Below, in pieces: positions 52,177 to 62,638 of a DNA stretch of 64,000 nt. Origin of the DNA: Lysinibacillus_B sp050613145 (lineage in GTDB: Bacteria; Bacillota; Bacilli; Bacillales_A; Planococcaceae); NCBI RefSeq assembly GCF_050613145.1, contig NZ_CP192507.1, forward strand, positions 3,286,001 through 3,350,000, in the 5' to 3' direction. Within the stretch, counting starts at the first letter, position 1. The number at the start of each line of letters is the position of its first letter. The notes under the pieces are model-generated. The model was not told where the DNA came from. It searched no databases and was given only the letters and a program-made list of their open reading frames with translations. The translations under genes were made by a program, and so were the position numbers.

Positions 52177-53949
52177 TTATACACCTACTATCGTTGGTAA
52201 CTGAATTTTTATTTGATTATTAATATCTGTATAGCTTCTAGTTTCTACTACTGTAAAACTTAGATTTTCAATAGCACCTTTATGCTCTGAATTAGGATAA
52301 TTATTATTCTTTCCAACACAAACATATGCTTTAGCCCTATCATTCGAAGCTGGTAACATACCTATTTCAGTTAAATCGTTATAATTAATTTTTGCACCAT
52401 GATGAGCCATTACGATTGCATAATAATTTTCATTTAAAAACTCAATTGGTAACTGTATGTACTCACAATCTCCTGTAAATAATATTTTCTCGTCAGTATT
52501 CTTTATACATAGCACTAGACCAATATTATTGTTTACTGTGTAAGAGGTTTTATAGCTTTGACCATTCCTAATAGCATATGTACCAATTTCTTTTCCCTCA
52601 CCTTTTCCTAATGCCATATATTGATTTGAAAAAATTTCTTTATTATTTAATTCATCACTCACAAAAACAACGTTAATATTTGAATGCTTATACAAATATA
52701 ACGCTAACCTAATTGCTGGAAAACTAAGATTTGAAGGTAAATCTGGAACAATCCATGTCGTATTAAATTGGGGTTCAGATAAGTTAGTAATCCCTTTTAT
52801 ATGATCTAAATCCCAATGAGACAATATAAAAATATGATTAACTGCTATATCCGAGATAGCTTTTCGTGCAATTCTTTTTGTTAAAGATAAATTTTGAGAA
52901 CTACCAATCCCTATATCATATATAATATCTAATTTATTTCCATCAAAGTCCGATGCAGTTATTTTAGACCAGTTCCCTTGTCCAACATTATAAATAGTTG
53001 TTTCGAACTCTAAATCCCCTTTAGTTGGGATTTTTTCCATAATATTTGTCTCAATTAAATCTTTATCATTGGTTTTTTCCGTTTCTAAAATCCCCCTTAA
53101 GGCTGTTTCTGATGCATTAATTTGTTGTTTCTCTGAATCCGATAATCGGGATTTAATTATTAATTTTGCAGGTATTTCAACCAATGGGGATGCACTGAAT
53201 AATAAATTACCTATATACATATCGTTTTCCTCATCTTCTGCTTGATAATATGTATCAGTAATTATTACTTCATAGATTTCTCCTATTTGTAATTCTTTTA
53301 TCTGTAATGATGTATATTTTTCAATATAAAATTCATAAAAATAAGGTCTATAATTTTCTCCGGCAATCTCAAACACCCTAAAGTCTTCTTCAATCATTTT
53401 TTTATTAGTTAAAGAGAAAAAATATCGTTCGTCTTCTTCTAAAAATTTCGCATAAATTTTCTTTTTATTATCCTTATTAAAAAAAGAATTATCTTCTAGG
53501 ATATAATTCCTAAAATCATCAACCATATGATTCCTCAACAAGAAATCATAATCATGGATAATGGGTCTAGCAAATTTAAAATTTCTTTTGTAATATGTAT
53601 TCTTCAAAGAGAAACTTTTTAAGCCTAAATTTTTTCTTTGATTTTTAGAATAAATCATTTCTAAAACATCGATGCTAAACTCTTGCAGTCCTTCACATAA
53701 CTTTACGAAAAAAATTTTACCATTAATTTCAATTTTATAATCATCAATTTGTTCATCAGTACTACATGATATTTCAATAATCTCTCCTATATAAACTTTC
53801 CCATCATCTTTATTTAGAAGAAATAAGTAACCTGGATTTTGGTTGACTTGAATCACAAATTTCTCTACATCTTTCATTAGACCATGATTTATTTTTAATT
53901 CTATATTCTTTAAATCCTTAATAGTCTGCTCTAAAAATATATTTTCCAT
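52177..53949 (-). CDS. MBL-fold metallo-hydrolase with large N-terminal extension
   Basis: 590 residues. Residues 1-~310 are unrecognised, with several beta-rich stretches. The C-terminal ~270 residues are a ComEC/Rec2-like metallo-beta-lactamase fold: FILSHWDLDHIKGI (HxxxDxDH-type metal site), ILFTGDCEYIQ and IVMAHHGAKINYNDL. Such domains cleave phosphodiesters in nucleic acids or nucleotides. Between an HNH nuclease gene (3 nt) and a GIY-YIG helicase gene (1 nt), so surely one transcript. Codon use is more AT-rich than the core genes. Likely effector or processing nuclease of a defence operon; inference from context. Confidence 0.8.
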   Translation of the reverse strand: MENIFLEQTIKDLKNIELKINHGLMKDVEKFVIQVNQNPGYLFLLNKDDGKVYIGEIIEISCSTDEQIDDYKIEINGKIFFVKLCEGLQEFSIDVLEMIYSKNQRKNLGLKSFSLKNTYYKRNFKFARPIIHDYDFLLRNHMVDDFRNYILEDNSFFNKDNKKKIYAKFLEEDERYFFSLTNKKMIEEDFRVFEIAGENYRPYFYEFYIEKYTSLQIKELQIGEIYEVIITDTYYQAEDEENDMYIGNLLFSASPLVEIPAKLIIKSRLSDSEKQQINASETALRGILETEKTNDKDLIETNIMEKIPTKGDLEFETTIYNVGQGNWSKITASDFDGNKLDIIYDIGIGSSQNLSLTKRIARKAISDIAVNHIFILSHWDLDHIKGITNLSEPQFNTTWIVPDLPSNLSFPAIRLALYLYKHSNINVVFVSDELNNKEIFSNQYMALGKGEGKEIGTYAIRNGQSYKTSYTVNNNIGLVLCIKNTDEKILFTGDCEYIQLPIEFLNENYYAIVMAHHGAKINYNDLTEIGMLPASNDRAKAYVCVGKNNNYPNSEHKGAIENLSFTVVETRSYTDINNQIKIQLPTIVGV

Positions 53950-53952
53950 ACT

Positions 53953-54835
53953 CTAATAACCCCCTTTTCCTTTTTTCCAGTCACTTAGATATTTTAATTT
54001 TAGCCACGGTCTTCTCCTATGTAACATCCGATGACAATTCACACAAACCATCGCAATATCCTCGACTTTTATTTCTTCACCTGGCTGCATTTCTGAAACT
54101 GGCTTTGTATGGTGTCCCTCAATGTAGTCTGCACCAATTTTTCCATATTCTTTCTCGAAATCAAAATGGCAAACCTCGCATACTAACTTGCCATACTTCT
54201 TTCTGCTTATGAAGCTTCTTTGCTCGAGCAATTAGCCTAGGATTGCGTTCACGCACTAAATGTTGCTTTAACACTCGTCTACCTTCTGGAAAACTTTCAT
54301 CATCTTCAGTCAGCCCAACTTGATATATTTCTTGCAGTTCCTTTATAACATCTGCACGTGATTTTAAGCCGATACTTTTCAATTTTTCAATTTCATATAA
54401 TCCAATAGATTTTCCTGATACAATTCTATTTTGTGAATAAATACAAATTCCACTTAATAGAACTAGCTGTGAGAAAACTTTAAAATCGGATAAAATGATA
54501 CACCCAATTTCCTCATATTGAAGTTTTGTTTTAAATATGTCTTCCATTCTTGCTATAAAATCTTCAAATATGTAATCACCATTACCTTCTTTATATTTAT
54601 CCCATGCCACTTGAATAGTATTTGTTTCAAATCGTTCAAATGTTGCATATCCAAGTAATTGTCTTTCAGTTTTTATTCCCTTAGGATTCTTCACTAAAAA
54701 GAAGAAAGGCTCCCCTTGCTTTAGCATCTTAAATCGATTTATATTTTTCTGCCAAAAGTTAATTTCATGATCCATTTGATGTTCTACTAAATATCCAAAC
54801 CATTCACGTAAAGTTATTCCGATATAGCCGTTCAT
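53953..54835 (-). pseudogene. HNH endonuclease, split by one frameshift
   Basis: The first frame (54835 to ~54200) encodes ~210 residues (MNGYIGITLREWFGYLVEHQ, EVE/PUA-like features) ending NPRLIARAKKLHKQK. The homology then moves to the next frame, YGKLVCEVCHFDF, with the full HNH domain: ADYIEGHHTKPVSEM, MVCVNCHRMLHRRRPWL. The shift lies in AAGCAGAAAGAAG near 54195. With one base corrected it is a ~290-residue McrA-type HNH nuclease. It may be a true lesion or a read error. First gene of the four-gene operon. Confidence 0.75.
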
Positions 54836-54995
54836 TGAATCACCCCAAATCCAAATATCACTTTAATACTAACAATACCGTTCACTTAATTATACTAAAT
54901 ATTAGAAATTTTTTATGTGAATTTACTTATTTTTCGAAACTATTCAGATATACATTCGTAAATATTGTAAATACCATCTTATAGGAGGTCTTAAT

Positions 54996-56111
54996 ATGAG
55001 GGAAGCAATACATGTAAATAATCAAATACGCTATATTATTCCACAGGACTTGTCTGAAGCAGAAATACAAAATCATAAACTCATAGCTAATAAAGGAACG
55101 TTTAATTATCCATACTGTGATGCAAAATTATTCGTGAAAAGTGGGCCTATTCTTGGAAATTACTTTTCACACCAACATGGTGAAAGCTGTGAACCTTCCA
55201 AACAAAGTGAAGCACGTTCACGTAAATATGAACATCAAAAAAGGATGATACACCTAGACATCCACAAATCCTAGCGCAAATGTATGATGAACTACATGTG
55301 CTATCAAAAGTTTATGACCATCTTAAATGCTCAATTGGCTATCTAGACTCTAATTTCTCAAAATACATCCCAGATATCTCCTTACAAATTCACGACCATA
55401 AATATGCACTGACTATTATTACAAACGTAACTAGCTCGTTAGACCATGCTAAAGCAAAAACTATACGTAAAGAAGCCGACTACTATAAAACCTTAGGTTA
55501 TGAACCTTTATCTTTTTATTGAAAGCAGTAATTTAGGTTTCGATACAGCCGGCAATTCATTAGTGTTATGGCAAACAGAAAAAGAGGCTTTAACTGTACA
55601 ATCTGTAGATCTAAATTGGCAACACCTTTTAAATAATTTAGCTCCTGAAAATCAGCTTCAACAATTGTTATCTTTGCCAAATAGGTCAACGCAAGTACAA
55701 AGCATTTTATATATCACACCAGCTAGTGAAGCAATTGCGATTGAAGCTTTTCATTTAATTCAATATCCAAATACAAATCCACCAAAAGCGTATTTTTTCA
55801 ATCGACCATATACACTAACATTTGCACAAGCATTTAAATTAACTGATGATTCTTTAATCACTAGCAGATATGAATTTAGAAAATCAAAACCAACAAAAAT
55901 TCGCACATAAATTTAATGAAGCACTTACTCGGCATTTAGAAGAACTAAAACGTTTAGAACAAGAAGATGACGCTATGAAGGAAAAACGGAAAAAATTGCT
56001 AAACAAAGAGCTAAAGCATATGATGAACAATTCAAAAATAGTCCTTATCAAAAAGCAGATAAACAAACTCGAATGGGAATGTTAAAAAGAGCTTTTAAAG
56101 CTAATAACTAA
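54996..56111 (+). pseudogene. CoiA-like competence/nuclease gene with several frameshifts
   Basis: AGGAGG precedes the ATG at 54996. Segments in order: a zinc-knuckle-like start (FNYPYCDAKLFVKSG, FSHQHGESCEPSKQSEA), then ILAQMYDELHVLSKVYDHLK (from ~55243), LFIESSNLGFDTAGNSLVLW (from ~55513), NLENQNQQKFAHKFNEAL (from ~55870) and IAKQRAKAYDEQFKNSPYQK to the TAA at 56109. Each step is a single-base shift, mostly at A6 or T5 runs. The joined product resembles CoiA-type proteins (~370 residues), which aid DNA uptake or carry a PD-(D/E)XK nuclease. Broken as written. Confidence 0.65.
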
Positions 56112-56141
56112 ATAATCACCTTTCTATAATCCGAGGGGCGA

Positions 56142-56585
56142 TCACTTCCTAATTACCATAAACAAGTTTAGTCCTTCTGCTAATCTCTCAAGCTCATTGT
56201 TTGAATAATATAAAACCGTTTCTTCATATGTATCGATACATATGAATGCGCTACCTTCCATTTGACGCTTCATGTTGGCAATGTGGAATTGTATCAGTTG
56301 CGTTCTTTCCTTCATTTCGAAAAGCTGGTCCGTATCCACACAAACGAAATTTTGACGAATGTTCATAGCGTTGGCACAATGTTCCTCCATCAACTCAGCA
56401 TAATAGTACGCATCATTCACTAATTCAATTGCAATGGGATCAACATATATATTGTCTTTCTTAATTGCATCACCTAATAATACTTCTCTTTCTTTTAGTT
56501 CACTTAAGCATTTCCACAGCACACGGTGATACGTTTGGAACAGCTCAAATTCTTCATCAAAGTACATATATTCTTTGCTCGGCAT
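56142..56585 (-). CDS. Unknown protein, second of an accessory pair
   Basis: 147 residues, helical, acidic, no membrane segment or signal peptide (PSKEYMYFDEEFELFQTYHR, AYYYAELMEEHCANAMNIRQ). The ATG follows the upstream stop directly (TAAATG), so the two genes are coupled. No family recognised. It lies between a decayed integrase and a decayed CoiA-like gene, so it probably arrived with a mobile element. Confidence 0.6.
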   Translation of the reverse strand: MPSKEYMYFDEEFELFQTYHRVLWKCLSELKEREVLLGDAIKKDNIYVDPIAIELVNDAYYYAELMEEHCANAMNIRQNFVCVDTDQLFEMKERTQLIQFHIANMKRQMEGSAFICIDTYEETVLYYSNNELERLAEGLNLFMVIRK

Positions 56586-56855
56586 TTACTCGTCCTCCTC
56601 TAGTATGTCTTCACTTAAATTGTCATGTACTTTCGTTACATAAGCTTCTACAATTTCTAAGTTCGTGCATAGTCGACTAAATAATTCCTCAAGGACCGGG
56701 CCATTCAGCAAATAATACTCTGAATAATAGTCCGTCATAACATCGATTACCTTTTCAATTTCTTCTGTATAGAACTTCACGACCTCAAACTTTTCCGCTG
56801 CGACTTTCATCAGTTCATCCGACTCTTTTTCCAATTCATCGATAGGACGTAACAT
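56586..56855 (-). CDS. Unknown protein, first of an accessory pair
   Basis: The ATG at 56855 (MLRPIDELEKE) follows GGAGAGGTGG; the frame runs further upstream. 89 residues, acidic, with helical heptad character (ELEKESDELMKVAAEKFEVV), ending SEDILEEDE. Coupled to the next gene by TAAATG. No family recognised. Confidence 0.6.
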   Translation of the reverse strand: MLRPIDELEKESDELMKVAAEKFEVVKFYTEEIEKVIDVMTDYYSEYYLLNGPVLEELFSRLCTNLEIVEAYVTKVHDNLSEDILEEDE

Positions 56856-56943
56856 TTCCACCTCTCCTCTTATTGTTGTAAATACACTAAAGCCAGTGCC
56901 CACAGGTTCTCCCCGTGTCCTAACTCACTGTGCACTTGATTCA

Positions 56944-57779
56944 TCACCGCAACGGTTCACGATACAATTGGTGTTGTTCTACTGTAATCAAGCCATGATC
57001 CGCTTTGCGGTCTTTCAAACGATTTTCTAAAATGCGGGACATCATTTCTTTTTGCTCCTCTGATGCAAGTTCTTCAAATCGACGACGGGCATAGTCGTGA
57101 CGGAAGCCGTGACAGCCTCTGCCGTTTTGCTCGATTCCTGCCTTTAGACATGCTCTTCGTACACCGCTCCTAATCGTATTCGCAGTAACCGATACTAAAT
57201 AATTTTCTCCGCATCTCAGTACAAGGTGATTATGTAACTGCTTTGCAAAATCTGTGGACACTTTAGTATGGCGATATCGACCACCTCTTTGACACGAAGA
57301 CCTAAGTTACTCACTAATTGAACGGCAAATTGCACCTGCTGGGAACAATTTTCGAGTATCAACTCAATCTCTCTATCTATGTAAGCACGGTTACGAATTT
57401 GATGCTTCGACTGCCTTTTGAACAAACGTTTTTCGGGGCAAAACAGGATTGCTATGGCTGACTGCAACAGAAGAAGTGACGTTTCTAGATTCGACATATG
57501 CCCTTCACCACAACCCTTCTCTTGCAAGTAAGAAAAATACGTCTAATAGTAATCCGTGTTTAACTGCTGCATTTGTTGAATGTCTTAATGTTTGCGCACC
57601 CATTTCATAAAGTTTTGGCAATCACTAAACGTAGTTTTCTTTTGCTTGTACGAATGGATGCCTTTGATTCCTTGCACACGAAACGCATGCTTTGACTGAC
57701 CGATATAGTCGATTGAATTAATCGCACATTTCACCTCGTAAACGATCGTTTTCTTGCCTGAACGAACTTTCTTGCTCAT
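56944..57779 (-). pseudogene. Tyrosine recombinase, broken into three frames
   Basis: The N-terminal piece starts at ATG 57779 behind AGGAGGTG (MSKKVRSGKKTIVYEVKCAI, DYIGQSKHAF) and stops at 57585. A middle piece (57527-57216) has the Arg-bearing QLVSNLGLRVKEVVDIAI. A third (57261-56944) has GRGCHGFRHDYARRRFEEL, the HxxR block. No catalytic Tyr segment is seen before the stop. Stops and shifts separate the pieces, so it is inactive. It marks the right edge of the defence block. Confidence 0.65.
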
Positions 57780-58577
57780 CTTCTCACCTCCTTTCACTAT
57801 TGGTTTTTGAAAACATATTCTTTTAAGGTAGTGCATGTTATAACGTTTCAATTAGGCTGCTCACTTTTGGCGAGAGGCAGAAAAATATAGCTTTCTCAAA
57901 TGCTAAGGAAAATAAAAAATCGCTCAGGGGGCCAACTGACGCACTGGTCAGATTCTCCAGTCTTCCCTTAGCGATTTTTACGAAAAAAGCCCAACGATAT
58001 TGACCATAATCGGCCACACCGTTGAGCTTATAATCCACCTAACTTTTGCATAACAAAAGAGAGGTATTTCTATTAGATTTTAAGAACTGGTCGCCGCCAG
58101 CATACTTTTAGATTTTTTCAGGCAGACTAAAAATTCGCCCGAGTATCATTGTTACCTTTTACTGAATCTTCTCCAAGAGATATTTCAGCTTACTCTTTAA
58201 AAGAGATTGATTAAAAACCAATACTAATATAGCCCAATTAAATGAAAAAATCAAATAATAATCAGAAAATAACAAAAATATCGAACCTAAATTCATTCCT
58301 ATATATGGTGATTTTATAGGAAACCAAAAATACTTAAATAAAAAAATCGCTGTTTATTAATTTATGTATTTTGATATTGAAGATAGTTGAAATTTAAATA
58401 TATAATTCGTTAATTGTTTATTTCTATATATTACCTAAAAATATTGTTAACTTATTGCCATACTGATTATTAAAAATCCGTACCAAAAATCGAATGCCGT
58501 TAATTGGTACAGACCCCCTTATTTGAAGGACATGGGATTTGAATTTATAATAATTAAATAAAAATGGTAAAATTAAA
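57780..58577. other. Intergenic region with a large stem-loop
   Basis: AAAAATCGCT (57915) pairs with AGCGATTTTT (57970-57979), enclosing a smaller ACTGG/CCAGT stem. The minus frame across it (MDYKLNGVADYGQYRWAFF) may be a transposon scrap, but I cannot assign it. The remainder to the IS is AT-rich without a gene. Confidence 0.4.
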
Positions 58578-58585
58578 TTTAAATG

Positions 58586-59883
58586 GCTCTTCACCATAAG
58601 TCGGGGATGACAAAATCAATGCCCTGTTTCCAATCGTAATCGAAGGAAAAGGTGAGCATCATTTTGATAACCAAATCCACGTCTTTTGATGAGTTTGATT
58701 TTATTATTTGTGCCTTCCATGATGCCATTCGAGAAGGGTAAATAAATGGTATTAATCATCGCTTCTTCTCGTGCGAGTACTGTTTTGGCAATTTTCGCAA
58801 CGACACTACACGTGTGAAATTGGTATCGTTTTAACCAATCCTTTAATCTCTTTTTCGCTTGTGTCATGGTCGTCGCTTTTAACACATAGCGGATGTGATT
58901 AAGCGCCTGATAAATGTGCTTTGTGTGGTTATCTTCAAGATGCCATTCCTGCACAAAATCACGTTCTTCTGCCGTTAATTGTTCGGGCTTTCGAGCTAAA
59001 CAACGGTCAATAAAACGCGACTTATGATGCTTTTTCGCTTCACCCAAATAGCGTCGTCTTCGTTGTTGGGCATCCGTGAAAAACTGAATCAAATGAAAAC
59101 GATCCAACACATGAATGGCAGCTGGATAGACGGCTTGAATGGCGCCTGCCATGGCAGGCGCAAAATCACTAATGACTGTTCGAATTTGACCTGTCACTTT
59201 CTTTAAAACGGCTTCAATCGCTGCTTGATCTCGGTGCGGAACAATGGCTAAAATCCGCCCTGTTTCAGCGTTTAAAACACTGGTCGCATAGTTGTGTCCT
59301 TTGCGTAAAGCGAACTCATCCACACAAATATGTTTGGCCGTTTCTTCGACTAATTGATCCGGTGCATACGTGTAAAACCAGCGTTCAACCGTTGTATACG
59401 GCAGCCCGTATTCACGTGCTACATCAGCGATGGAACGACCATGACAACGGTTCGTAATTTCACGACGAAATGACGCTGTAGAAGAACGGACAAGTCCTAA
59501 TCCATAGTCAAACGAAAAGGTAAAACCACAACTTTTACAGCGCTGGCGTGGTAAACATAATTCAATCCAAAGCATAACCGTGACGAAAGCGACGCAGCGT
59601 ACGGTCATGACAAGCGGTAGCTCCTGCACAAATGGGGCAAGCAATCTTTTGGCGTGTAGCTGTGACAGGAAACACATTAGGCTCCTCATCAGATGGTAGA
59701 GCGATTTCAAAAAAAGATGGTAACGGTAGAATCCATTTGATAAACTTGGAGTACAAAGCGAAAACTCCTCTCGTGGTTTGTCTCGACAACAATTACGATA
59801 CGTGAGTTTTCGCTTTTATTCTATCTTTTAATGTGAAATTTTTGAATTAATACAAATTCAACCCCAAGTTACGGTGTTGAACC
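58586..59883 (-). mobile_element. ISL3-family insertion sequence, 1298 bp
   Basis: The ends are imperfect inverted repeats of ~26 bp (GGCTCTTCACCATAAGTCGG against GGTTCAACACCGTAACTTGG). It is flanked by the 8-bp direct repeat ATTTAAAT at 58578-58585 and 59884-59891, the target duplication expected for ISL3. It holds one transposase gene that is frameshifted as written. Confidence 0.88.
58616..59792 (-). pseudogene. ISL3 transposase with one frameshift
   Basis: The N-terminal piece has a zinc-finger half (ACPICAGATACHDRTLRRFR) in a frame ending at 59562. The rest, from about 59575, supplies the second half (LPRQRCKSCGFTFSF), a helix-turn-helix (SIADVAREYGLPYTTVERW) and the DDE core: ICVDEFALRKGHNYAT, VISDFAPAMAGAIQ and the Glu of SNGIMEGTNNKIKLIKRRGF. 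The catalytic acids are intact, so only a single-base shift near 59575 breaks it. Confidence 0.85.
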
Positions 59884-59947
59884 ATTTAAATGGTAATCAA
59901 AATGAATTAGATAATCATTTATTATTTTATATAAACGGAGGGATATT

Positions 59948-61066
59948 ATGGATAAATATATAAATAAAGAAGATTTAACTGTAAGCTTCTTATTTCAAAC
60001 AATTTTTTGGATAATAATCATTATTATATCTACAATTTTATTTCTAACCCCATTTAATATAGTAGAACATATAAATAAGGTAGAAATAATGGATATACAA
60101 AACTATAATGAGTTAATTCCAACTGTAATGAGTGACTTTTTAGGATTGCAATTGCTCTTATTAATCGGTGCAATTTATTATCATATTTCATCTAATTCAT
60201 TAGAAAATTTTAAAAGTATTTTAAATAACGATTTTAATAAATCTTTTTATGATTTAAAACAAGGGATTAGAAAATATATACTAGTTACATTATTGAATAT
60301 TGCATTTATTTATCATAACGATTCAATTTTAATAATGATTGTAGTTAATATAATATTATGTCACTTATTAAATTCATACTTTTTCAAAATTAAATCTGAA
60401 TATTACTACATTATTATATTAATTCTCAACTATGTTCTAATATTTAGTATTCCTTTGAATTATTTTTTTATTCCTACATATTTATTAATACTTTTTATCT
60501 TTAATTACTTATTTATAAACAATTTATGGAAAAAAAGAAAAATAAAATTCATTCTATTATATTCACTTTCATTTGCTTTATCTATATTTAGTTTAGAGTT
60601 TGATACAAACACAATACATTTAATACATTTAATAAATTTATTAACTATATTTTTCATTTTTGGTCTACAGTTAACACCTATTATTTATTCCCTACTTTAT
60701 CTTTTCAAAATAACATTTACATATCTAAAAAAAATTCCATTGGCTGAATATACAGCTGCAAGTTATGCAAAACAGAATACAACAAATAAAGTAATATTAA
60801 ATTTTATGACTACCGGCTGTAAAGATTTTGCAAACATATCTATGAACGAAATTAATAAAGTGTTAAATAAAAAAAATCTTGCTCTTGATAAAAAGAAAGA
60901 CTTTACTTGTTTATTGGATAATTTGAATTTACCTATTAAAAGCTATAATGAAATTTATAATTTTTATTCCTTCACACCATTACCTTATAAACAAATAAAG
61001 CAATATAAAACCGAAAATGTAAAATTTAGAAATAAGAATAATTTATTAATTTCTATAGGTATTTGA
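59948..61066 (+). CDS. Unknown multi-spanning membrane protein
   Basis: 372 residues with about eight hydrophobic helices in the first 260, then a soluble, Lys/Asn-rich tail (CKDFANISMNEINKVLNKKN). Extremely AT-rich, with Ile, Asn and Lys dominating, unlike the genes left of 49 kb. ACGGAGGGAT precedes the ATG. No transporter or enzyme motif recognised. Sits between two insertion sequences, so probably acquired cargo. Could be an effector or immunity membrane protein, but nothing shows it. Confidence 0.6.
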   Translation: MDKYINKEDLTVSFLFQTIFWIIIIIISTILFLTPFNIVEHINKVEIMDIQNYNELIPTVMSDFLGLQLLLLIGAIYYHISSNSLENFKSILNNDFNKSFYDLKQGIRKYILVTLLNIAFIYHNDSILIMIVVNIILCHLLNSYFFKIKSEYYYIIILILNYVLIFSIPLNYFFIPTYLLILFIFNYLFINNLWKKRKIKFILLYSLSFALSIFSLEFDTNTIHLIHLINLLTIFFIFGLQLTPIIYSLLYLFKITFTYLKKIPLAEYTAASYAKQNTTNKVILNFMTTGCKDFANISMNEINKVLNKKNLALDKKKDFTCLLDNLNLPIKSYNEIYNFYSFTPLPYKQIKQYKTENVKFRNKNNLLISIGI

Positions 61067-61134
61067 ATCAATTTCATAAATCGATTTTTTCAAAAGCTTA
61101 GACTAACCCAATTTCTCGATTTTAATTTTAAAAA

Positions 61135-62487
61135 TTATGCAGCTATATTTTGTTCAGTCAATTGTACATTCAAACGATCAATAGCTAATTGGCAGGCATT
61201 ATAAATAAACGTCACCAGATTGAAATGGAGCTTGGCTTTTCTACCTGTTCGATGACGGACATTATTTAATTGAAAATATTCTTTTAAGTAGGCATTCACG
61301 CGTTCAACGGCTGTACGTTCTTTGTACAGTTTCTCCCATAATGCGGAGCCTCTTGCTGGATACGTATACTTGCGAATATCCGTTTCACACTTGATTTTAA
61401 AGACTTTTTGACAAAGTGAATCCGTGCGTAATGGACACGTTGCACATTCTTTTGGACGTGTAAATTTTAAACTTTGGTATTTCTCGTCAAAGCTGTCGTA
61501 ACAGTAGCTATGTTCGCGTACGCACGTTGGACGGAAATGTTCATCGAAGCCCAAGATTTCAGATTCACGACGCTTAACGTATGGAATGACTGCTTTCATG
61601 TCTTGATTTAAGATTTGTTGATAAATCGCTTCGTAATCATATCCTGCGTCGAATATAGTCGTTGTAAATTGGTTTGGCACCACTTCTGCTACCTTTTTTA
61701 ACAGTGGAATGGCTGCTTTACTATCACTTAAACTGCCGGACGACATCAAGCGTGCCACAATGTACTGACTTTTTGTCGAGACAGCTAAATGCCCTTTGAA
61801 ACCGAACCAGAACGTGTTTTTACCGTCACTATTCTTCTTGACGCCCCACTTAGGTTCGATCGGGATGTCTTGCCAAAGTGTCTGTGTTGGAATCGTTAAT
61901 TGGGCTTCTAACTTCTTTTCATACGTTGTCAGATTTGCTTCGATTTCTGCTTGTTCAGCGAGCCAGGCAGCACGTTCTTCTTTCGATTTACGGCCACGCT
62001 TTTTCGGAATCTTTTCTTTTTTCTCGGATGGTTTTGACGCATCTCGTGCTTCGAAATGTGTCGCGTCAAAGCTAAGGTGTTCATCGTTCAGAAATCCTTC
62101 TGTAAAGGCTGTTTGAATTATTTCATCCTGCATTTTATCGAAAACCTCTGACTGACTAATCACATCGACCATACGTGAATAAGAAGCTTCAGAAGGCACC
62201 GAATCGGAAAGTAAAAAGCCGCAATCTAAACGAAAGATAAGATCATTTTTTAGCCGTTTGATTAAATCTTTTACTGTTGGAATACGCTCGACAATGCGAA
62301 TGATTAACGATTGAATCATTGCACCGTAGTTTAATTCTCTTGGAGCACCACGCATTGTCTTTTTACGGAACAGTTGGAAAATCGGCTGTAAATCAAAAGT
62401 GGTCAAAATCGCATCAAAACGATGAGAACTTTCCATTTCCATTAATTCATGGATGTCAAATAGACGCATTTGTTTTATAATCGTCAT
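61135..62487 (-). CDS. DDE transposase (IS1182/IS4-like)
   Basis: 450 residues, apparently intact. The N-terminal DNA-binding region (RELNYGAMIQSLIIRIVERI) leads to the DDE catalytic core: HLSFDATHFEARDA, TTIFDAGYDYEAIY and KERTAVERVNAYLKEYF. A Cys cluster (CATCPLRTDSLC) lies between, as in several IS1182-like enzymes. Probable element ends lie near 61108 and 62595 (CCAAT inverted), but I could not fix them or find a target duplication. The family label is approximate. Confidence 0.85.
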   Translation of the reverse strand: MTIIKQMRLFDIHELMEMESSHRFDAILTTFDLQPIFQLFRKKTMRGAPRELNYGAMIQSLIIRIVERIPTVKDLIKRLKNDLIFRLDCGFLLSDSVPSEASYSRMVDVISQSEVFDKMQDEIIQTAFTEGFLNDEHLSFDATHFEARDASKPSEKKEKIPKKRGRKSKEERAAWLAEQAEIEANLTTYEKKLEAQLTIPTQTLWQDIPIEPKWGVKKNSDGKNTFWFGFKGHLAVSTKSQYIVARLMSSGSLSDSKAAIPLLKKVAEVVPNQFTTTIFDAGYDYEAIYQQILNQDMKAVIPYVKRRESEILGFDEHFRPTCVREHSYCYDSFDEKYQSLKFTRPKECATCPLRTDSLCQKVFKIKCETDIRKYTYPARGSALWEKLYKERTAVERVNAYLKEYFQLNNVRHRTGRKAKLHFNLVTFIYNACQLAIDRLNVQLTEQNIAA

Positions 62488-62638
62488 AGGGCATTCACCT
62501 CAGGGATAATTTTGGTTTGGTCACTTAAATTATACCAAATTGGGGAGGTGCCCTTTTTTTATTGTTTTGAAACCCTTGGTAGACAAGGGATTGGAATTAT
62601 GAAATTAACTCATTTTAATTTTATTTTTTATTTTTTAT

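Noticed and set aside
57838..58038. 66-codon minus-strand frame
   Set aside because: Overlaps a large stem-loop; no ribosome site and no recognisable family.
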